A DNA stretch of 64,000 nucleotides, from NCBI GenBank assembly GCA_031551755.1, contig JAVBNE010000024.1, forward strand, positions 62,001-126,000, written 5' to 3'. Within the stretch, counting starts at the first letter, position 1. Each line of letters starts with the position of its first letter. Both the position numbers and the translations under genes were made by a program. This document shows positions 58,758 through 64,000 of the stretch, one piece after another. A model generated the notes under the pieces. The model was given only the letters and a program-made list of their open reading frames with translations. It was not told the origin of the DNA and made no database searches. This stretch comes from JAVBMU01 sp031551755. GTDB taxonomy: Bacteria; Actinomycetota; Actinomycetes; Actinomycetales; Cellulomonadaceae.

Positions 58758-60235
58758 CTTCGTGGTGCGCTCTCCCGTAGGACTACCTCGAGGCAGACGC
58801 AGGTCCCGCCCCCGGGGCGCGGTTCCCAGCGAATGGAACCACCTAATTCGTTCGTGACCAATGTTGTCACGATCTGGGTACCCAATCCGCTCTTAGCTGA
58901 ACGACCGGGAACAGATACACCATTTTGCGGCATGCCGCTGCCGTCATCCCGCACTTCAATATGAATTGCAGACCCTGCCCGTTCCACCGCGATCTCGACG
59001 GTCCCGGACTCCTTATTCGCCAGCCCGTGCTCCACCGCATTGGTGACCAACTCGGTGAGCACCAGGGCGAGCGGAGTGGCCACTTCAGCCGGGATCAGCC
59101 CGAAGCTCCCCGTACGGACCGTCTGCACCGTCGTACCCGCAGAGGCGACATCCGCGGCCAATCGCAGTGCCCGGCCCACCATGTCGTCGAACTCGACGAC
59201 CTCGTCCAGACTCTGCGACAGACTCTCGTGCACCATGGCAATGGTCGACACCCTGCGCATGGCCTCCTCCAACGCCGCCCTGGCCTCCGGTACCGTCATC
59301 CGGCGGGCCTGGAGCCGCAGCAGGGCAGCGACCGTCTGCAAGTTGTTCTTGACCCGGTGGTTGATCTCGCGGATCGTGGCATCCTTCGTGAGCAGTTCGC
59401 GCTCGCGCCGACGCAACTCCGAAACATCCCTGCACAGCAGCACGGCGCCGATCCGCTGTCCACCCTCCGTCAACGGAATGGCCCGCAACGAGAGCGACAC
59501 CGCTCCAGCCTCGATGTCGGTCCGCCAAGGCGCCCGGCCCATCACCACCAGAGGCATCGACTCATCGACCGGCATCTGGTGTTCAACCCGATCGGCGGTC
59601 ACCTCCACCAAGGAACGACCAACGAGCGGGCCGATGACACCCAAGCGGTGGAAGCAACTGAGCGCATTCGGGCTCGCATACAGCACTTCTCCCTCCGAGT
59701 TCAGCCGGATCAGTCCGTCTCCCACGCGAGGGGCACCCCGGCGTGGACCCGTACCCGCATTCGGAAACGGGAACTCCCCACGGGAGACCATCGCCAACAA
59801 CTCATCGGCCGCCTCGACGTAGTTCAGCTCCAGTCGCGACGGTGTGCGCCCGCTACCCAGATTTGTCTGCCGGGCGATCACGCCGACGCTCCGCTCACCC
59901 CGGACCACCGGCAGGGCCTCCTCACGGACGGCATAAGAACCGAACCAACGCGGTTCGCGAGCCCGCTGAAACCGAAGCTCGGCCAGGGCGCGGTCGAGCT
60001 GCGGCCGTTGCCCATCGGGCGCGAACGAACCGACGATGTCGTCGTAGTGCACCGTCGGACCAGTGCTCGGTCGGCATTGGGCGACAGCGATGAAGTTCCC
60101 GTCGACCGTCGGCAGCCACAGAACGAGATCCGCGAAGGCCAGGTCGGAGATCACCTGCCAGTCACCGACGAGCAGGTGCAGCCACTCGTTGTCCGCCGCA
60201 CTTACGTCGGCATGACGGGAAATCAGATCGCTCAT
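58754..60235 (-). CDS. PdtaS-like soluble sensor histidine kinase
   Basis: This is a cytosolic protein of about 493 residues. A GAF-like sensor domain comes first (about 10-150; LVGDWQVISDLAFADLVLWLP), then a PAS domain (about 175-275). The HisKA_2 phosphorylation site is REINHRVKNNLQT with His293, followed by an HWE/HATPase region with VLTELVTNAVEHG and DDGSGMP. This order matches PdtaS of mycobacteria, which pairs with the RNA-binding antiterminator PdtaR. No PdtaR-like gene is adjacent in this window. No transmembrane helices were seen, so it senses a cytosolic signal. The start is ATG 60235; a GTG five codons upstream is an alternative. Confidence 0.93.
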   Translation of the reverse strand: MSDLISRHADVSAADNEWLHLLVGDWQVISDLAFADLVLWLPTVDGNFIAVAQCRPSTGPTVHYDDIVGSFAPDGQRPQLDRALAELRFQRAREPRWFGSYAVREEALPVVRGERSVGVIARQTNLGSGRTPSRLELNYVEAADELLAMVSRGEFPFPNAGTGPRRGAPRVGDGLIRLNSEGEVLYASPNALSCFHRLGVIGPLVGRSLVEVTADRVEHQMPVDESMPLVVMGRAPWRTDIEAGAVSLSLRAIPLTEGGQRIGAVLLCRDVSELRRRERELLTKDATIREINHRVKNNLQTVAALLRLQARRMTVPEARAALEEAMRRVSTIAMVHESLSQSLDEVVEFDDMVGRALRLAADVASAGTTVQTVRTGSFGLIPAEVATPLALVLTELVTNAVEHGLANKESGTVEIAVERAGSAIHIEVRDDGSGMPQNGVSVPGRSAKSGLGTQIVTTLVTNELGGSIRWEPRPGGGTCVCLEVVLRESAPRS

Positions 60236-60381
60236 CGCAGACACGCTCACAGCGTACGGGGCGCCCGAATGCACCCGCGGCTCGCTGTCGCATCCTTGGG
60301 GATTCCGGGATCGCCCCGGGTACAGTCGAGCGTCCGCAAACCGGCGCACTACCCAGGCGCCGCAACAGTCCAGGAGGCCTC

Positions 60382-60888
60382 GTGCACCTGAATTCCGAAC
60401 TGACCTACCCCGCGAGCGTCCCCGAGGTCGGCGCCATGTTGGCCACCGAAGCCTTCGTCCGCTGGCGCGCCCAGCGCATCATTCCGGCCGGTGAGAACGC
60501 ACAACTCGAGGTCTCGGTCACCGGCACCGCCGACGGGCCGTTCACGGTCGTCGTGTTGGGGGAACTCCCCAGCGACCGACTGCCCTCCCAGGCGCGGAGC
60601 TTCGTCGGTTCCACCGTGCGGATCCGGCAGGTCGAGTCCTGGGAAGCGGAGCAGAACGGCAGACGGGACGGCACCATCGCGGTCGACGTCGTCGGTACCC
60701 CGGTGCGCCTGCGGGGAACGGTGACCCTCGCCCCCTCACCCGAGGGAACCGTGCAGGCCTACACCGGCGAGCTCAAGGCCGGCATCCCGCTCCTCGGGGG
60801 CAAGATCGAGAAGGCAGCTGCCGGACCGATCCGCTCCGTCCTGGCTGCTCAGGAGTCCGCTGGTCGAGAATGGCTGACCGCACCCTGA
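60382..60888 (+). CDS. DUF2505 family protein
   Basis: This 168-residue protein has the DUF2505 pattern, a START/SRPBCC-like fold: FNSE-like opening LNSELTYPASVPEVGAMLAT, VRIRQVESWE in the middle and a closing AGIPLLGGKIEKAAAGPIRSVLAAQESAGREWL. Proteins with this fold bind hydrophobic ligands, but the ligand here is unknown. GTG 60382 follows CAGGAGGCC. It is divergent from the PdtaS-like kinase gene. The 222 bases downstream (60889-61110) hold the control region of the sugar transporter. Confidence 0.88.
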   Translation: MHLNSELTYPASVPEVGAMLATEAFVRWRAQRIIPAGENAQLEVSVTGTADGPFTVVVLGELPSDRLPSQARSFVGSTVRIRQVESWEAEQNGRRDGTIAVDVVGTPVRLRGTVTLAPSPEGTVQAYTGELKAGIPLLGGKIEKAAAGPIRSVLAAQESAGREWLTAP

Positions 60889-61046
60889 CCAACAGAGGTC
60901 TCGAAGAGGTCACGGTTTCCTCGGGAATCCGGTCACTGGAACTCGCCGACCAGCGCCTTTGCTGATAGCTCGCTTATTCGATCGAGGCAGGCACAAGTGT
61001 CCCGGTTGACAGTCCACCACGGACACTCCACCATCGAGGCATCCGC

Positions 61047-61082
61047 GTGGAAGCGCTACCACACTAGTGTGGAAGCGCTACC
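61047..61082 (+). promoter_or_regulatory. tandem LacI-family operators of the sugar transporter operon
   Basis: GTGGAAGCGCTACC occurs twice, at 61047-61060 and 61069-61082, 22 bases apart (about two helical turns). Each copy is centred on AGCGCT, the core of LacI/GalR-family operators. The sequence between and overlapping them, CCACACTAGTGTGG (61059-61072), is itself a perfect 14-bp palindrome. The pair ends 28 bases before the start of the solute-binding protein gene, where a repressor would block transcription. Confidence 0.75.
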
Positions 61083-61110
61083 GCATTCCCAGATCGACAA
61101 GGGAGTCCCA

Positions 61111-62424
61111 GTGCTCAACACACGTACGACCCGCCGGGCGATGGCGGCGACCGCAGGGCTCGCCACGCTCGCCTTGACTCTGACCGCATGCTCCACGGGG
61201 AGCGGGTCGGACGACAAGGGCGGCTCCGACGAGAAGATCACGCTCACCGTGGCCACGTTCAACGACTTCGGGTACACCGACGACATGCTGGCCGAGTACA
61301 CGAAGACCCACCCGAACGTGACCGTCAAGCAGACGAAGGCCGCCAAATCGGAAGATGCGCGGACCAACCTGACCACCAAGCTAGCCGCCGGTGGTGCCGG
61401 ACTGGCCGACGTCGAGGCCATCGAGGTCGACTGGCTGCCCGAACTCATGCAGTACCCGGACAAGTTCACCGACCTGAAGGACTCGGAGCTGGACGGCCGT
61501 TGGGTCGAGTGGAAGGTAGAGCAGGCCACCACCCCCGACGGCAAGGTCATCGGCTACGGCACCGACATCGGCCCCGAGGCCATCTGCTACCGCTCGGATC
61601 TGTTCGCCAAGGCCGGCCTGCCCACCGATCGGGAGGCCGTCGCGGAACTCCTGGGCGGTAAGGACGCCACGTGGGACGACTACTTCGAGGTGGGCAAGCA
61701 GTACCAGGCGGCCACCAAGACCCCGTGGTTCGACTCGGCCATGGCCATATCGCAGGGCATGGTGAATCAGCTTTCGAACGCCTACGAGGAGACCGACGGC
61801 ACGCCCAAGGACCTCGCCACCAACACTGAGATCAAGGACATCTACACCGAGGTCCTGCAGGCGTCGGTGACCGACAACCTGTCGGCGCACCTCGAGCAGT
61901 GGTCGGACGACTGGAGCGCGGCCTTCCAGAAGGACGGCTTCGCGACCATGCTCTGCCCCGGCTGGATGACCGGCCCGATCGAGCAGAACTCCGGCGGCGT
62001 GACCGGCTGGGACGTCGCTGACGTCTTCCCCGGCGGCGGTGGCAACTGGGGCGGTTCCTTCCTGACAGTCCCCGCCTCCGGCAAGCACACCGCCGAGGCC
62101 AAGGAACTCGCGGCATGGCTAACCGCTCCCGAGCAGCAGACGGCGGCATTCAAGACCGCGGGCACCTTCCCCTCGCAGATCGAGGCGCAAGAGTCTGAGG
62201 CAGTCCAGTCCTTCACCAACCCGTTCTTCAACGACGCCCCGACCGGCACGATCTTTGCCAACCGTGCCACGGCCATTACGTCGGCGCCGTTCAAGGGCAA
62301 GGACTACTTCGCGATTCACCAGACCGTCCAGGACGCCATCAAGCGCGTGGACGTCGAGAAGACCGATGACGCGACATCGTCATGGAACAAGGCCGTCCAG
62401 GCCTACAAGGACCTAGGCCTGTAG
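61111..62424 (+). CDS. sugar ABC transporter substrate-binding lipoprotein
   Basis: This is a family 1 extracellular solute-binding protein of about 437 residues. A signal peptide with a lipobox (LALTLTAC, lipidated Cys27) precedes an acidic Gly/Ser/Asp linker. Two-lobed binding-protein features follow: LTVATFNDFGYTDDMLAEYTK, LTTKLAAGGAGLADVEAIEVDWLPEL, and GPEAICYRSDLFAKAGLP. The GTG at 61111 follows GGGAG and gives the correct signal peptide. LacI-type operators lie just upstream, so it is probably induced by an oligosaccharide (glucosides, malto- or cello-type sugars are possible). A strong hairpin separates it from the permease genes. Confidence 0.95.
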   Translation: MLNTRTTRRAMAATAGLATLALTLTACSTGSGSDDKGGSDEKITLTVATFNDFGYTDDMLAEYTKTHPNVTVKQTKAAKSEDARTNLTTKLAAGGAGLADVEAIEVDWLPELMQYPDKFTDLKDSELDGRWVEWKVEQATTPDGKVIGYGTDIGPEAICYRSDLFAKAGLPTDREAVAELLGGKDATWDDYFEVGKQYQAATKTPWFDSAMAISQGMVNQLSNAYEETDGTPKDLATNTEIKDIYTEVLQASVTDNLSAHLEQWSDDWSAAFQKDGFATMLCPGWMTGPIEQNSGGVTGWDVADVFPGGGGNWGGSFLTVPASGKHTAEAKELAAWLTAPEQQTAAFKTAGTFPSQIEAQESEAVQSFTNPFFNDAPTGTIFANRATAITSAPFKGKDYFAIHQTVQDAIKRVDVEKTDDATSSWNKAVQAYKDLGL

Positions 62425-62443
62425 CGCCAGTCCACCAGCCGGT

Positions 62444-62472
62444 CGGGACGGCGGTGCCACGCCGCCGTCCCG
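62444..62472 (+). terminator. intra-operon hairpin after the binding-protein gene
   Basis: CGGGACGGCGG (62444-62454) pairs perfectly over 11 bp with 62462-62472 around a 7-base loop. It lies 20 bases after the binding-protein stop and 42 before the first permease start. It likely stops part of the transcripts or protects the 3' end, giving more binding protein than permease. Confidence 0.7.
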
Positions 62473-62513
62473 GCACCGGGGCGCTGCCCCGGGCCAGTCC
62501 GACAGGAAGTCCC

Positions 62514-63635
62514 ATGGCCGCCGTCCTCAGCACCGCCCCACCCACCCAGGAATCGCCCCCGACCGATCGCCCTCGGCGCCGGGTGGGCTTCTCCCGCCGA
62601 CTGTCCCGCTGGGATGTCAAGCTCTCGCCGTACTTGTACATCTCGCCGTTCTTCATACTGTTCGCCATCACCGGACTCTTCCCGCTCATCTACACCGCGG
62701 TGGTCTCCGTCCACGAGTGGAACCTGCTCGGCGGTCAGGGCGACTTCGTGGGTCTGCAGAACTACACCGACGTACTCGCGCAGCCCACCTTCTGGAAGTC
62801 GCTGCGCAACACGATGTCGATCTTCCTGCTGTCATCTGTCCCCCAGGTGATTCTGGCGATCACCCTCGCCGCGCTGCTGGACCAGAATCTGCGTGCGGCC
62901 ACCTTCTGGCGGATGGGCGTTCTCCTGCCCTATGTCGTGGCTCCAGTCGCCGTCTCCATGATCTTCGGCCGGCTCTTCGCGGATCAGTACGGTCTGATCA
63001 ACGAACTGCTCGGCGTCATCGGGATAGACCCCGTCCGCTGGCATTCCGACGCACTCGCCAGCCATGTAGCGATCGCCACCATGGTGAACTTCCGCTGGAC
63101 GGGCTACAACGCCTTGATCTTCCTCGCCGCCATGCAGGCGGTTCCGCGCGAACTCTATGAGGCCGCCATCATCGACGGCGCGGGCCGCGTCCGGCAGTTC
63201 TTCTCCGTGACCATTCCGCAGATCCGCGCCACCATCATCTTCGTGGTCATCACGTCCACCATCGGTGGCCTGCAGATCTTCGACGAACCACGCGTCTTCG
63301 ACGCCGATGGCCGGGGCGGCGCCGACCGCCAGTGGATGACGACGGTGCTGTACCTCTACGACGTCGCCTGGGGTAACCAAAAGAACTTCGGGCGGGCAGC
63401 GGCGATCGCGTGGTTGCTGTTCCTGGTGATCCTGGCGATCGGCCTGGTGAACTTCGCGATCACCCGACGGATCTCGACCGCCGGTCCGCGAACCAAGAAG
63501 GTCCGGACACCGAAGGTCCGCAAGGTCGCCTCCAGGCCCAGCGGTCCACCGGCATCCGGCCCGGCCCTCGCACCGTCCCGAGCCGGCGCTACGGCCGAGG
63601 AAGCCGCCACCACCGACCCGAGGACCGCATCATGA
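62514..63635 (+). CDS. sugar ABC transporter permease, MalF type
   Basis: This is a protein of about 373 residues. A short cytoplasmic N-terminus precedes a first helix (LYISPFFILFAITGLFPLIYTAV) and about five further helices. The EAA loop, which contacts the ATPase, reads YEAAIIDGAGRVRQFFSVTIPQIRA. A C-terminal cytoplasmic tail rich in Pro, Ala, Ser and Arg (about 320-373) is longer than usual. The ATG follows AGGAAG. It forms the membrane channel with the permease encoded next, with which it overlaps by 4 bases. The ATPase is not in this window; many such actinobacterial systems use a shared MsiK-type ATPase encoded elsewhere. Confidence 0.95.
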   Translation: MAAVLSTAPPTQESPPTDRPRRRVGFSRRLSRWDVKLSPYLYISPFFILFAITGLFPLIYTAVVSVHEWNLLGGQGDFVGLQNYTDVLAQPTFWKSLRNTMSIFLLSSVPQVILAITLAALLDQNLRAATFWRMGVLLPYVVAPVAVSMIFGRLFADQYGLINELLGVIGIDPVRWHSDALASHVAIATMVNFRWTGYNALIFLAAMQAVPRELYEAAIIDGAGRVRQFFSVTIPQIRATIIFVVITSTIGGLQIFDEPRVFDADGRGGADRQWMTTVLYLYDVAWGNQKNFGRAAAIAWLLFLVILAIGLVNFAITRRISTAGPRTKKVRTPKVRKVASRPSGPPASGPALAPSRAGATAEEAATTDPRTAS

Positions 63636-64000
63636 GCTCGCTTCCCGTCGTCGCCCAGACCGCCGGCCCCAGAGCCGCCCGCGCCGCCGCACGCCGCAAG
63701 AAGAGCCTGGCGGGGGGTTCGAGCCGCCGACCCGGCCCGCTGACCTACCTGTTCCTGGGGGCCACCTTCCTCATCTCGGTCTTCCCGCTGTACTTCACGC
63801 TCATCCTCGGCTCCTCGGAATCCGAGGAGATCGCCCGCAACGCCATGCCGCAATGGCTGCCGGATGCCACCCTCTTCGACAAGTTCGCGGCCGTCGTGAA
63901 CTCGGATGCCATCAACTTCTGGAAGGCACTCGGCAACTCGATCATCGTCTCCGGGATCTGCGCCCTGTCGGTGGTGTTGTTCTCGACCCTGGCCGGGTAC
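63632..64000 (+). CDS. sugar ABC transporter permease, MalG type (3' end outside window)
   Basis: The first 123 codons are visible. A basic, Ala-rich N-terminus leads to a helix (LTYLFLGATFLISVFPLYFTL), an extracytoplasmic loop with SSESEEIARNAMPQWLPD and NFWKALGNSIIVSG, which is the usual start of the second MalG helix. ATG 63632 overlaps the preceding stop (ATGA). It is the second permease half of the transporter. The gene runs off the window end; a glycosidase or the LacI repressor gene may follow. Confidence 0.93.
   Translation, partial: MSSLPVVAQTAGPRAARAAARRKKSLAGGSSRRPGPLTYLFLGATFLISVFPLYFTLILGSSESEEIARNAMPQWLPDATLFDKFAAVVNSDAINFWKALGNSIIVSGICALSVVLFSTLAGY

Noticed and set aside
58925..60391. 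Long open frame (488 codons) on the plus strand opposite the PdtaS-like kinase gene
   Set aside because: Composition is His/Arg/Gln-rich and no motif is visible, while the opposite strand encodes a clear histidine kinase.
1..64000. tRNA, rRNA, CRISPR, insertion sequences or prophage genes
   Set aside because: No repeats, transposase motifs, tRNA-like folds or phage genes were seen while reading the window; a dedicated search would be needed to exclude small RNAs.

Overview
The window is one continuous stretch of high-GC actinobacterial chromosome. It carries WhiB regulators (22289-22618 and 58398-58646), actinobacteria-specific families (DUF3499, DUF5719, TIGR03089, DUF2304, DUF2505), several GTG starts, leaderless-type promoters and many 1-4 base start/stop overlaps. 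Galactofuranose genes without an arabinan or mycolate locus, and cell-wall enzymes with FG-GAP repeats, suggest a member of the Micrococcales; this placement is inference. No rRNA, tRNA, insertion sequence, prophage or CRISPR array was seen.

Layout. 1-4.4 kb: the end of an RDD membrane protein, a NarL-type two-component system and a membrane protein of unknown role. 4.5-12.4 kb: housekeeping and sugar-phosphate genes on the minus strand (ahcY, a cation efflux protein, Trm112, phosphomannomutase/phosphoglucomutase) and two membrane glycosyltransferase genes. 12.5-16.2 kb: the four dTDP-L-rhamnose genes as two divergent pairs (rfbB/rfbA, rfbD/rfbC). 16.2-23.6 kb: a typical actinobacterial block of DUF3499, a metallopeptidase-like protein, DUF5719, a giant glycosyltransferase, WhiB2 and TIGR03089. 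23.7-28.4 kb: a tightly coupled galactan operon with UDP-galactopyranose mutase, a GlfT2-like galactofuranosyltransferase and a Wzm/Wzt exporter.

28.6-38.2 kb is the most unusual part. An overlapping operon encodes a PseB-type UDP-GlcNAc 4,6-dehydratase, an RmlD-like reductase, a NeuB/PseI-like synthase with a SAF domain, a family 4 glycosyltransferase, an SpsF-like nucleotidyltransferase and a DUF6541 membrane protein. It is flanked by a divergent flippase and an unrecognised, possibly transferase-like protein. It looks like a reduced nonulosonic-acid (pseudaminic/legionaminic-like) pathway that lacks the usual aminotransferase, acetyltransferase and UDP-sugar hydrolase. 38.2-44.8 kb: a secreted PGRP-type amidase and a secreted SpoIID-domain protein share the same FG-GAP repeat module and lie on either side of DUF2304; a family 2 glycosyltransferase follows. 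44.8-48.3 kb: two more glycosyltransferases and an LCP ligase that would attach glycans to peptidoglycan.

48.2-64 kb returns to general functions: purE-purK; an OmpR-type two-component system divergent from a NarL-type one; a MacB/FtsX-type ABC transporter; WhiB1; a PdtaS-like kinase; DUF2505; and, at the right edge, a sugar ABC transporter (lipoprotein and two permeases, the second cut by the window end) behind two LacI-type operator copies.

Taken together, about half of the window builds, exports and attaches cell-surface glycans (rhamnose, galactofuranose and a probable acidic nonulosonate) or remodels the wall that carries them.
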